Source: Archangium violaceum (GTDB lineage Bacteria; Myxococcota; Myxococcia; Myxococcales; Myxococcaceae). Taken from it: DNA of 64,000 nucleotides. The translations under genes and the position numbers were made by a program. Location: assembly GCF_016859125.1 (NCBI RefSeq), contig NZ_CP069338.1, positions 930,001 through 994,000 of the forward strand. The letters run 5' to 3'. Positions 9,880 through 18,461 of the stretch are shown here, piece by piece. Position 1 is the stretch's first letter. Each line of letters opens with the position of its first letter. The notes below the pieces were generated by a model. That model searched no databases and had not been told where the DNA came from. It saw only the letters and a list, made by a program, of their open reading frames with translations.

Positions 9880-11073
9880 CTACTCCATCAACTGGACGGG
9901 ATTTCCGTCGGGGCGCGGCAACAACGCCTGGATGGCCGCGGCGGTTTCCCCGGTGAGGAGGGGGACCGCCACTGGAGCGGGAGCCGCCGCGCGCACCACC
10001 GGCCGGGTCCGGTAGGCCGGGAAGTAGGGCTCGGGAAGCTCCTGGGCGTGGTAGCGCTTCCAGCTCTCGACCAGCCGCGCATACACCTCCGGCTGGTGCA
10101 CCTTCATTCCGTTGTGGAGCTCGAGCACGCCCTCCGGGTTGAAGCGGTGCTTGAACTGGAAGAGTGAATCCCTCCCCCGGTGGCCTCCGCCCAGGTGGAA
10201 GGCGCGAAGCCCGTTCCGCCTCGCCCACAGCGAGATGTGGTGGAATTGGAAGATGTTTGTCCCCAGGTGCAGCGCCTCCTTCTCCGAGGCTCCCAGGTGG
10301 TAGACGAGCGTATCTCCCTCGCGCAGGCACAGGGCGGCGGAGATCATCCTTCCGTCGAGGAAGACCGCGCCCAGCAGGGCGTCCTGACCGAAGCGAGAGA
10401 ACAGCCGCTCCAGGTACTCGATCGAGAAGTAATAGTATTTGACCGCTTGCACCTTATCCATCGTCGCCCGGTAGAGGCGGTAGAACACCTCGAGGTGTTG
10501 GAGCGCCTCATGCGCGACGAGGACGCGAAACTCCAACCCGCTCTTCTGGGCCTTGCGGATGTTCCTCTGGTGGTTGGGGTGGTAGCGGGCGAAGAGCTCC
10601 TCCTCCGTGCGGTTCAGGTCGATGAAGACGGTCTCCCTGTCGTAGACGATGTCCATCGCCCCACCGAGGAAACGGTTGTTCCTCAAGAGAGGGTGGAAGC
10701 GTACGAATTCGCTGACGATATTCGCACCGCGGCAGTACGCCTCGAATTCCTCCCTGAACGCACGAAGCACCTGCTCGCGGGGCTCCGCGCAGAGCGGGCC
10801 GCCATAGCCATAGGTGGGGCTGATGATGTCATACCAGTCCCCCTCGAGCCGCGCGTCCTGCGCGAAGGGCAGCGCCTGAAGCGGCCTGCGGATGAAGACA
10901 TAGCAGACCCTGTTGCCCTTGCCGTCCTCGTACGCGAAGAGAAAGGGCTCTCCGTCCCCCATGCACCGGCACAAGTCCACGTAGGAATGGCGATAATAGA
11001 CGTCCTTGCGTGACGCTTGCGCGTACGCGCGCTCCCACCGCTCGGGCTCCGCGAACGAGATGATCTGGTGCAT
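9880..11073 (-). CDS. FemAB/GNAT-like transferase, second copy
   Basis: The 397-residue protein is a second FemAB-related transferase. The Met at 11073 begins 'MHQIISFAEPERWERAY', and the extra 58 codons of open frame upstream look non-coding. 'RYHPNHQRNIRKAQKSGLE' and 'YHLGASEKEALHLGTNIFQF', followed by 'FHLGGGHRGRDSLFQFKHRF', are the typical FemAB-like elements. It is distantly related to the protein at 5956-6927, with the same C-terminal GGG...D..F.FK.RF pattern. Two such genes flank the amino-sugar genes, so amino-acid or acyl decoration of a glycan is a plausible joint role. The donor (aminoacyl-tRNA or acyl-CoA) is unknown. Confidence 0.8.
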   Translation of the reverse strand: MHQIISFAEPERWERAYAQASRKDVYYRHSYVDLCRCMGDGEPFLFAYEDGKGNRVCYVFIRRPLQALPFAQDARLEGDWYDIISPTYGYGGPLCAEPREQVLRAFREEFEAYCRGANIVSEFVRFHPLLRNNRFLGGAMDIVYDRETVFIDLNRTEEELFARYHPNHQRNIRKAQKSGLEFRVLVAHEALQHLEVFYRLYRATMDKVQAVKYYYFSIEYLERLFSRFGQDALLGAVFLDGRMISAALCLREGDTLVYHLGASEKEALHLGTNIFQFHHISLWARRNGLRAFHLGGGHRGRDSLFQFKHRFNPEGVLELHNGMKVHQPEVYARLVESWKRYHAQELPEPYFPAYRTRPVVRAAAPAPVAVPLLTGETAAAIQALLPRPDGNPVQLME

Positions 11074-11176
11074 GGGGCGGCACTGTGTAGAACGGACGGG
11101 AGGCCTACAATCAGGCTGTCGGGTGGGTTGATGTACAACCCTCGAACAATTCCCCGCCCTGGAACCCGTGGGTGAG

Positions 11177-12325
11177 TCAACGGGAGGTACAGACGACACC
11201 AACGCAATCACCTGCGTCGTTGCCCCGCGCGACGTTGCCGCCTCCATCGATCACGCCTGGTGCGTGGATGCCCCAGCCCGAGTTGTCGATCGCGGCGTTG
11301 CGGGACACCGTGAGGGTACTGGGAACCAACACCCGGAGACCGTCATCCCGGTTGCTTAGAAAGCGATTGCCGCTCACCGTGCCGGTGAGCTCGGGAGGCA
11401 CGTACTCCGGCAGGTCCGCCAGGATCAGACCGCCCTCGTTGCCCCACCAGGTATTGCCCTGGATGTCGACCGTCCTGGCCCGGACCATGAGGCCCGTGGT
11501 GTTGCCGACGACCCGCGAGTCGCGCAGCACGAGGTCGAATGGTTCCCATGCCGACTGGTTCGAGGGTGCGAGAGAGCCGTTGCGCGCGAGCACCGTGTCG
11601 ACGAACGAAACCACCCGGCAGAAGCCATAACCGAACTCGCCGAGCCGGATATCGCCCACGACCGTGTTCAGCAGGAGCCGGCTCGATGTGAAGGAGACGC
11701 TGCCATCGGGACACCAGACGACGGTCTCGTTGTGGCTGAAGGTCGAGTCGACCACGTCGACGGAATGGCTGTTCGCCGACAACGCGAGCCGGTTGCCGAA
11801 GAAGAGCGTCGACCTCACCTGGAAGGTGCCTCTGCTCGCGTCCTGCTCACTGCCCAGCCCCGAGCCATTCCCGACCAGACGGCAGTCCGTGATCGAGAAC
11901 AACGTCGTGTTGCCACTCCGGTTGTAGACGGCGACCCCGTTGTCGATGAACGTGAGCCGGGACAGCCCTACCTGCGAGGGGGAGGGCAACGACTCGTCAC
12001 CGAGCACGTACCCCCGGTTGAATCCCCGGATCGTACCGTTGCGCACCGTGCTGTCGGCCAGTACCCGGATGCCCTCCGACAGCCCGGTCTCCGAGCCAAC
12101 GCGGCGCACGGTGTGGCCGCCAAGGTCGAGGACGACGCCCGAGCCAACAACCTGGAGCGCGGGAGCCTCCGTGCCCGGGCACGAGAGATCATGGGTGAGC
12201 CGGGTGCTCGTGGTGATCGTGTCACCACACTGGATGCTGCCTCCCCCACCCTGCGCGGAGGCGGAGCCCGCGAGAACCGTCGCCAGTCCCACGGCGACGG
12301 AGACAGAACCTCGTGCAAGACGCAT
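11177..12325 (-). CDS. Secreted right-handed parallel beta-helix repeat protein
   Basis: The 382-residue protein has an N-terminal Sec signal peptide ending near 'LAGSASAQ' and many short beta-helix coils of the pectate-lyase/NosD type ('VLDLGGHTVRRVG', 'STVRNGTIRGFNRGY', 'VDIQGNTWWGNEGG'). Four Cys occur as 'IQCGDTI', 'LSCPGT' near the N-terminus and 'GDCVGVVC' at the end, probably forming disulfides. No catalytic set can be named; the family contains polysaccharide lyases and epimerases as well as binding proteins. The Met at 12325 is chosen because it starts the signal peptide. It closes the glycan locus, so a polysaccharide ligand is inferred. Confidence 0.82.
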   Translation of the reverse strand: MRLARGSVSVAVGLATVLAGSASAQGGGGSIQCGDTITTSTRLTHDLSCPGTEAPALQVVGSGVVLDLGGHTVRRVGSETGLSEGIRVLADSTVRNGTIRGFNRGYVLGDESLPSPSQVGLSRLTFIDNGVAVYNRSGNTTLFSITDCRLVGNGSGLGSEQDASRGTFQVRSTLFFGNRLALSANSHSVDVVDSTFSHNETVVWCPDGSVSFTSSRLLLNTVVGDIRLGEFGYGFCRVVSFVDTVLARNGSLAPSNQSAWEPFDLVLRDSRVVGNTTGLMVRARTVDIQGNTWWGNEGGLILADLPEYVPPELTGTVSGNRFLSNRDDGLRVLVPSTLTVSRNAAIDNSGWGIHAPGVIDGGGNVARGNDAGDCVGVVCTSR

Positions 12326-12627
12326 GACGCCCCCGTCCGGAGCTTCCACACCCCAGTCGGGAGACGCTAGTCATCAACCGCTCCGCGAATGAATCGCCCC
12401 GGAATCCGACGAGGAGTGGCCTCTCTAACGGTTCTGAAACCGGGGCGCGCCCCAGGCCCCGCGATGTCGGGGAGCCAATAAATCCGCCCGACCGCGTTTT
12501 TTGGGGACAAAGAGGGGAACCCGGCCGCCATGCACGATGCGCACCAATCGCCAGCACCTCACCCCCAGGCATCGCCAGCGGCATCCCATCGCTGAGCAGC
12601 TCTCCCTCTACGTCTCCGAGGGTCTCC
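12326..12627. other. Intergenic region upstream of sigma-54 activator
   Basis: This 302-bp gap between divergent genes holds a small inverted repeat CGGTT-CTGA-AACCG (about 12428-12442) and a T-rich stretch near 12497. I see no GG-N10-GC sigma-54 promoter and no protein-like frame. Confidence 0.45.
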
Positions 12628-13704
<1,077 letters not shown>

Positions 13705-13768
13705 GCACGCATGCTCGAGCTCCTGGCTCGTCATGCCCAGAGCGTGAGTGACGGCATTCGAGGAAGGG

Positions 13769-14017
13769 CTACTGGCACTGCGGATAGCCGTCGACGCACT
13801 CGCAGTCCTTGTTCTCGGGACACATCCTCTGGCCGTACTGGCACTGGCAGAGATTGCCCCCCGACTGCGACTCGGTCTTCTGGTCCTGGGCCCGCGGAGA
13901 GGAGGCGTTCACCTGGGGGGTGTGGGCCTTCGTGCAGGCCCCCAGGAGCGGCACCAGGCACACCAGGAGCGGGAACGTACGGAGAGCCTGCATCGACCGT
14001 TGGGTTGAAGCTTTCAT
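13769..14017 (-). CDS. Small cysteine-rich lipoprotein
   Basis: The 82-residue protein begins 'MKASTQRSMQALRTFPLL' and has a type II signal ending 'LVPLLGAC' (lipobox). The mature part is short and polar, then has a Cys-rich tail 'CQCQYGQRMCPENKDCECVD' with a CxC pair and CxC again, suggesting disulfides or metal binding. No family is recognised. The open frame extends upstream, but the signal peptide fixes the start at 14017 (or the Met at 14023). It is alone on its strand between the sigma-54 activator and the RhiA-like pair. Confidence 0.6.
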   Translation of the reverse strand: MKASTQRSMQALRTFPLLVCLVPLLGACTKAHTPQVNASSPRAQDQKTESQSGGNLCQCQYGQRMCPENKDCECVDGYPQCQ

Positions 14018-14316
14018 GTGCATGATTCCAGGGTGGAGTGGGAACCTCGAAGCAGCCCTCGAGCTGCTGCTCTCGTCGAGCGGTGAGAGGATATTGCACT
14101 CCGCGGGCCAGCCCTGTGCACAAGGGGCAGCGGCCGACACGGGCTCGAGGAGCCCGGCAGGATTTCGCCTGATGGCAATTCCTTGTCGGCAATGTCTTGC
14201 TGACCGAGGCGCGCTCGAGGTGCCAGTCCCCTCGTGGAGGGCCTGGAACGATTCTTGATACCTGGGGTCGGCACGGCGGGAGTCCTGCCGTGAAACCCAA
14301 ACCCGAGAGGCATCTC
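14018..14316. other. Intergenic region upstream of RhiA-like pair
   Basis: About 300 bp between the divergent lipoprotein and RhiA-like genes. No tRNA, repeat or clear promoter is seen. A purine-rich stretch before the ATG at 14317 is the likely ribosome site. Confidence 0.4.
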
Positions 14317-14997
14317 ATGTCCGTCAATTACTCGCTCTTGTTCGTGAACAACTCCACCAACCTGGGCAACGCATGCGTCTATCAGACCGATCCCGACATC
14401 GGCGTCCCGAACGTGATGTCCCTGGCGTGGTTCTCGAAGACCACGGCCCCGACCACGAAGTCCCGCTTCACCTGGACGGTGGACTACGACTTCGTCTGGT
14501 CCGAGGTGGGGGTGCTCGAGGCGGGAGTCCTCTTCGAGGCCAGCCAGAGCTGGCGCGCCGACCTGTCGACCACGAACAGGGTCGGCTTCACCCATGAGGG
14601 TGGCGCGTACACCTTCACGAACCAGTCGAAGGGACCCAAGTCGGGCACCTTGTACATCGCGCAGTCCGCGAGCATTCCGCTCAAGCAGGCGGCGGTGGGC
14701 ATCGGCATGTCGGGCAAGGGCACCTTCGTGGTGCAGTCCCAGCCGAACCTGAACCTCACCTTCACGCCCCACCCGAAGTACTGGATCACCTTCGGCAATT
14801 ATGATCAGGGCGAGGTGCTGGACATCGGCGCCATCACCAACCCGGCGGAGATCGAGTTCCCGCCCGGCGTCTACTCGATGACCGCCATCCTGAACAAGGA
14901 CAACTCCTGGACCGTCAAGCCCACCAGCGAGGTCAACAAGGCGTTCCTCCGGTCACGCCAGGAGAACCGCATGGCGCAGTGGGGCCTGCAGAAGTAA
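14317..14997 (+). CDS. RhiA-like protein, copy 1
   Basis: The 226-residue protein begins 'MSVNYSLLFVNNSTNLGNAC' and contains 'SLAWFSKTTAPTTKSRFTWT', 'AAVGIGMSGKGTFVVQ' and 'HPKYWITFGNY'. These match my memory of the RhiA family, named after a rhizosphere-expressed Rhizobium protein; the biochemical function is not known to me. No signal peptide is visible, so it is cytosolic or exported by another route. The adjacent downstream gene is a paralogue about two-thirds identical by eye, 83 bp away. The upstream open frame (40 codons) is not conserved between the copies, which supports the Met at 14317. Confidence 0.78.
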   Translation: MSVNYSLLFVNNSTNLGNACVYQTDPDIGVPNVMSLAWFSKTTAPTTKSRFTWTVDYDFVWSEVGVLEAGVLFEASQSWRADLSTTNRVGFTHEGGAYTFTNQSKGPKSGTLYIAQSASIPLKQAAVGIGMSGKGTFVVQSQPNLNLTFTPHPKYWITFGNYDQGEVLDIGAITNPAEIEFPPGVYSMTAILNKDNSWTVKPTSEVNKAFLRSRQENRMAQWGLQK

Positions 14998-15080
14998 CGC
15001 GCTCCGAGGCCACCTGCCCGCCGGAAGACGAGCGGGCAGGTGCTGCCCACCGACAATGCCATTGGCCAGGAGCCATCCCC

Positions 15081-15758
15081 ATGTCCGTCAATTACTCGCT
15101 TCTTTTCGTGAACAACTCCACCAACCTGGGCGACGCATGCGTCTATCAGACCAGTCCCGAGCTCGGGGCCCCGGGCATGATGTCCCTGGCATGGTTCGCG
15201 AAGACCGCGGCCCCGACCACGAGAATCCGCTTCGCGTGGACGGTGGACTACGACTTCGTCTGGGCCGAGGTGGGAGAGCTCATGCCAGGGGTCCTCTTCG
15301 AGGCCGGCCAGATCTGGCGCACCAACCTGTCGACAACGAACCAGGTTGACTTCACCTTCGCGGGGGGCGCGTACACCTTCACGAATCAAATGAAAGGCCC
15401 CCAGGCGGGCGTCTTGTACATCAATCAGTCCGGGAACATCGCCTCGGCACAGGCCGCGGTGGGGATCGGCATGTCCGGCAGGAGTACCTTCGCGGTGCAG
15501 GCCCAGCCCAGCATGTGCGTCACCTTCGTGCCCCGACCCCGGTACTGGATCACCTTTGGCGATTATGCGCAGGGCGAGGTGCTGGATGTCGCTCGGATCA
15601 TCAACCCGGCGGAGATCCAGTTTCCGATCAACGTCTATTCGATGACCGCCATCCTGAACAAGGATGACTCCTGGACCATCAAACCCACCGTCGAGATCAA
15701 CAGGGCGTTTCTCCAGGCCCGGCACGAGTGCCACGAGGCGCGGTGGGGTCAGCAGTAG
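15081..15758 (+). CDS. RhiA-like protein, copy 2
   Basis: The 225-residue paralogue of the preceding gene shares the same N-terminus, the 'TVDYDFVW' and 'GIGMSG' motifs and the 'YSMTAILNKD.SWT' C-terminal region, but differs in charge and in the last 20 residues. The two form a tandem duplication on one strand and probably one transcript. No signal peptide is seen. The start is fixed by alignment with copy 1. The function is unknown; a soluble beta-rich protein is suggested by the alternating hydrophobic pattern. Confidence 0.78.
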   Translation: MSVNYSLLFVNNSTNLGDACVYQTSPELGAPGMMSLAWFAKTAAPTTRIRFAWTVDYDFVWAEVGELMPGVLFEAGQIWRTNLSTTNQVDFTFAGGAYTFTNQMKGPQAGVLYINQSGNIASAQAAVGIGMSGRSTFAVQAQPSMCVTFVPRPRYWITFGDYAQGEVLDVARIINPAEIQFPINVYSMTAILNKDDSWTIKPTVEINRAFLQARHECHEARWGQQ

Positions 15759-15807
15759 TACACGTCGAGCGCTCACGCGCCCATTCCACTCCAAGAGAGG
15801 ATACAAC

Positions 15808-16272
15808 ATGTTCTCTGCCCGGCTCTCGAGCCTTTCTCTTCTGTTGGTCGCCGGTGCCCCGCTCTTCTTCGCGGGCTGTACCACGACGTCTCAGCGGCAA
15901 CCGCCCCCTGTCGAGACCACGGAAACCGCCCTCGTCGTCTCTTGCAGCTCCTTCACGTGCAACATCAGCGAGAGCGCCTGGAATCACATCTCATCGCGGC
16001 ACTGCGGCGCTTGCGTGGCGAACGACAAGAGCGCGTTCGTCTCGGCCTATTGCGGTGACAAGGCCGCGGCCGTGAGCTTCTGCCAGGCGATCATCTCCGC
16101 TGGCAATTGCACCGCGGCGCAGCAGCCGAACGGCAGGTTCGCCGCCACGGCCACTCTTGGCTCGGATGTAGGAAAGGACAGCAAGGCCGCCTGCGGAGCG
16201 ACCAGGACCGGTACGGTGATCTTCGAGAGCAACAAGACCAGCGTCGTCACCCAGTTCCCCGGCACGCCCTGA
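15808..16272 (+). CDS. Cys-rich lipoprotein with possible RNase-like (BECR-type) C-terminus
   Basis: The 154-residue protein has a lipoprotein signal ending 'LFFAGC' (Cys about 23) and a Pro/Thr linker. The compact domain that follows carries 'AWNHISSRHCG' near its start and 'GTVIFESNKTSVVTQFPGTP' at its end. A HI..RH motif followed about 90 residues later by a beta-hairpin and T.FPG is the pattern of barnase/EndoU/ColicinE5/RelE-like toxins; this match is by eye and weak. At least nine Cys may form disulfides in an exported protein. The following gene is small and could be its immunity partner. The ATG at 15808 follows 'AGAGAGG'. Confidence 0.62.
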   Translation: MFSARLSSLSLLLVAGAPLFFAGCTTTSQRQPPPVETTETALVVSCSSFTCNISESAWNHISSRHCGACVANDKSAFVSAYCGDKAAAVSFCQAIISAGNCTAAQQPNGRFAATATLGSDVGKDSKAACGATRTGTVIFESNKTSVVTQFPGTP

Positions 16273-16336
16273 GGACACTGGCCATCCAGGGTGGGCATGG
16301 GCATCTTCACCACTCGAGTGGGGGAGCGGACCGGAC

Positions 16337-16672
16337 ATGGGAGTGAGAGGCATCTGGCTGGTGGATACGACCGGCAAACGGTTCGAAGGTCCGATGGCGC
16401 ATGGACTTCCCACCGAGGTCTGGCGGGAACTCTACAATCCCATCATGTCCAATCCGGTTCTTCCGCTGCTCCAGCGCATCTGGCGCGACCAATGGGGGCC
16501 GGAGGGAGATGTCCCCATCGCCCTCGAGGAGATGTCCGCTCTGCGCGGAGAGCTCGCCCAGGTGTTGCCCGGCATCTCTTCGCCGGACGCACGGACCGTG
16601 CTCGAGCGGCTCGTTGCGCTCACTCAGCAGGCGGAGGCACAGGGCGCGGGCCTCCTGTTCTTCGCGGAGTGA
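16337..16672 (+). CDS. Small hypothetical protein, possible immunity partner
   Basis: The 111-residue acidic, helix-rich protein begins 'MGVRGIWLVDTTGKRFEGP'. No signal peptide, membrane segment or known domain is recognised. It lies 64 bp downstream of the Cys-rich lipoprotein on the same strand and ends just before a convergent operon. Size, acidity and position fit an immunity-type protein, but this is inference only. The frame has normal GC3 bias, which supports real coding. Confidence 0.5.
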   Translation: MGVRGIWLVDTTGKRFEGPMAHGLPTEVWRELYNPIMSNPVLPLLQRIWRDQWGPEGDVPIALEEMSALRGELAQVLPGISSPDARTVLERLVALTQQAEAQGAGLLFFAE

Positions 16673-16696
16673 GCGCGCTCTCTCCGGGCCTTTGTT

Positions 16697-17086
16697 TCAA
16701 CGGGAGGGTGAACCCGAGGCCTGCCGGCGCGCCAGAAGGGTGAGCCGCGCGAACCGACGAAGCGTGGGTGACGCGGCCGAACCCTCCACATGAGCCAGCG
16801 CGCGCTGGAGCTCCTCGTCGTCCGTCTGGCCGCCGAGATGCAGGGCCTGGGCGGCCATGAACTTGAGCATATCGAGCGGAGGCATGTTGTGGGGAACGGG
16901 TGAGCCGGGCTTCAGCAGCAGGGAGTGCTTGCTCTCCAGCAGGCGGAGCAGCTCGCGCCGCGCCTCCTGATCCCCCTGCTGATGGGCGTGGATGGTCTCC
17001 ACCAGGCTTCCCCGGAGCTCCCACCAATCGAAGACCTCTACCTCATCGGGACGGTGCGCGATGAATCTCTTGAGCGTGGAAGGCAT
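16697..17086 (-). CDS. Small hypothetical protein downstream of transglutaminase-like gene
   Basis: The 129-residue, mostly helical protein begins 'MPSTLKRFIAHRPDEVEVFD'. No domain is recognised. It starts 8 bp after the stop of the transglutaminase-like gene on the same strand, so the two are almost certainly cotranscribed and may interact. Leu- and Arg-rich helices in the second half look like a small protein-binding bundle. Confidence 0.6.
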   Translation of the reverse strand: MPSTLKRFIAHRPDEVEVFDWWELRGSLVETIHAHQQGDQEARRELLRLLESKHSLLLKPGSPVPHNMPPLDMLKFMAAQALHLGGQTDDEELQRALAHVEGSAASPTLRRFARLTLLARRQASGSPSR

Positions 17087-17094
17087 GCTGACAC

Positions 17095-18393
17095 CTAGGG
17101 GCCCCACAGGATGTCCAGTTCGGGAATGAGCTGGGGGGGCACGGTGATTCCCAGCTCGTTCCTCGCGGGATCCGCGACGTATAGTTTTCCGTCGACGATC
17201 AGGCTCCCCATGATGAAGCCCAGGGTCTGGTTCAGGTAGGCGTCTCTGAAGGCCAGCTCCTGCTCGGGCGGAAGGCGGGTAAGGTCCTTGGGGGGGAGCT
17301 CCATCTGGACCTCGATCCCCATCCGGTGGAAGCAGGAGTCATACAGGTAGAGCCTCTGTCCGACCTGCAAGAAGTTGATGCAGTGCCCGTCGCTGAGGCC
17401 GTCGGGGGAACCCCAGAAGCAATAGCGCCGCGCCTTGACCGGGATGAAGCCCAGCTCTTGCTGGACGGGCTGTAGAGCGGGCTCGTCCCTCCACAGGCCA
17501 TAGATTCCCGCCCGATCCGAGGGGGCAGGCTGGTTGATTCCTCCCCGGGTCACGACCATGGCGGCCCAGTGGACCTGCGACCGTGAAACGACCTTCCACG
17601 GGGTATAGAAGCAACGCCGTTCGACATACACCCCCTGGCAGTGGGCCATGTGTTGGAACATGATGAACCACCCCCCGCACATCCCGCCTCCGTGGAGCAG
17701 CATGTACCGCACGGACCAGCCGGGAATGCCATATTGCAGGTTGGTACGCGGAATGTTCTTGATGAGGGCGTCGCAGATCTCCTTCTCGCCATCGAGACCC
17801 GCGCACCACTCGCTCGTCCAGAGCACCAGGGGAGTATAGGCCCAGTCCGTCAGCTCCTCCTCCTCGTTGGTCAGCATGCGGCGCCAGGTGGTGCAGAGAA
17901 TGTGCGTGGTGACGCCAATCAGGACGCGCCGCGGTCCTGCTTCCTTCTCGTTCCACGAAGCGAACCAGAACAAGGAGAGCGAGTGTTTGCCGATCCGATC
18001 TGGCAGCTCCCGGGCGAAAACCAGCTTGATGGGGCTGGTCATCTTCGCGCGGTAATCATCCAGTTTCAGCGGCGTGGGCCGGATGAGCGGCTCGCCATCC
18101 CCTTCTTCGGGAGGCAGGGACTCCGAGGGCTCGGCAACCTCCTGCCAGTGCCCGTATGCCGAGACTTCCACTTCCGAGGGACAGTCGTAATCGGTGAAGA
18201 ACTCCACCAGCAGGGTCGGACGCGTGCCACGGACGTAGGCGGCCGGCTCGTTGCGGCGTTCGATGATCCACTCTGGCGAGGCCCCGAGGAACAGCTCCGA
18301 CCACGGATCCCTGAGCGGAATGGCCTGACTGTTCGGGTGCTGGAAGTGGATGCTGAAGACCTGCAGAGGGGCCGCGGGTGAAAGACTGTGCAT
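17095..18393 (-). CDS. Transglutaminase-like Cys-His-Asp protein of unknown role
   Basis: The 432-residue protein contains 'HGGGMCGGWFIMFQHMAHCQG', resembling the catalytic-Cys helix of transglutaminase/arylamine-transferase-like domains (Cys239). About 100 residues later comes 'GLSDGHCINFLQVGQRLYLYD' with His337 and Asp352, giving the Cys-His-Asp order expected of that fold. The first 200 residues form a separate beta-rich domain ('TLLVEFFTDYDCPSEVEVSA'). The Met at 18393 follows a GGAG box; the longer upstream frame is not needed. There is no signal peptide. It lies 68 bp downstream of the TPR-CHAT gene and directly upstream of a small gene. Protease, amidase or crosslinking activity is possible; the substrate is unknown. 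Confidence 0.68.
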   Translation of the reverse strand: MHSLSPAAPLQVFSIHFQHPNSQAIPLRDPWSELFLGASPEWIIERRNEPAAYVRGTRPTLLVEFFTDYDCPSEVEVSAYGHWQEVAEPSESLPPEEGDGEPLIRPTPLKLDDYRAKMTSPIKLVFARELPDRIGKHSLSLFWFASWNEKEAGPRRVLIGVTTHILCTTWRRMLTNEEEELTDWAYTPLVLWTSEWCAGLDGEKEICDALIKNIPRTNLQYGIPGWSVRYMLLHGGGMCGGWFIMFQHMAHCQGVYVERRCFYTPWKVVSRSQVHWAAMVVTRGGINQPAPSDRAGIYGLWRDEPALQPVQQELGFIPVKARRYCFWGSPDGLSDGHCINFLQVGQRLYLYDSCFHRMGIEVQMELPPKDLTRLPPEQELAFRDAYLNQTLGFIMGSLIVDGKLYVADPARNELGITVPPQLIPELDILWGP

Positions 18394-18461
18394 GATCTCC
18401 CCGTGATCGCGTCTGGTGGATGGAAGCGCGTCCCAGGCCCCAGCCGGGGCCGGATGCATCC

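Noticed and set aside
13711-14025. Plus-strand small frame downstream of the sigma-54 activator
   Set aside because: It overlaps the minus-strand Cys-rich lipoprotein, which has a proper signal peptide, and its own translation is Arg/Gly/Pro low-complexity.
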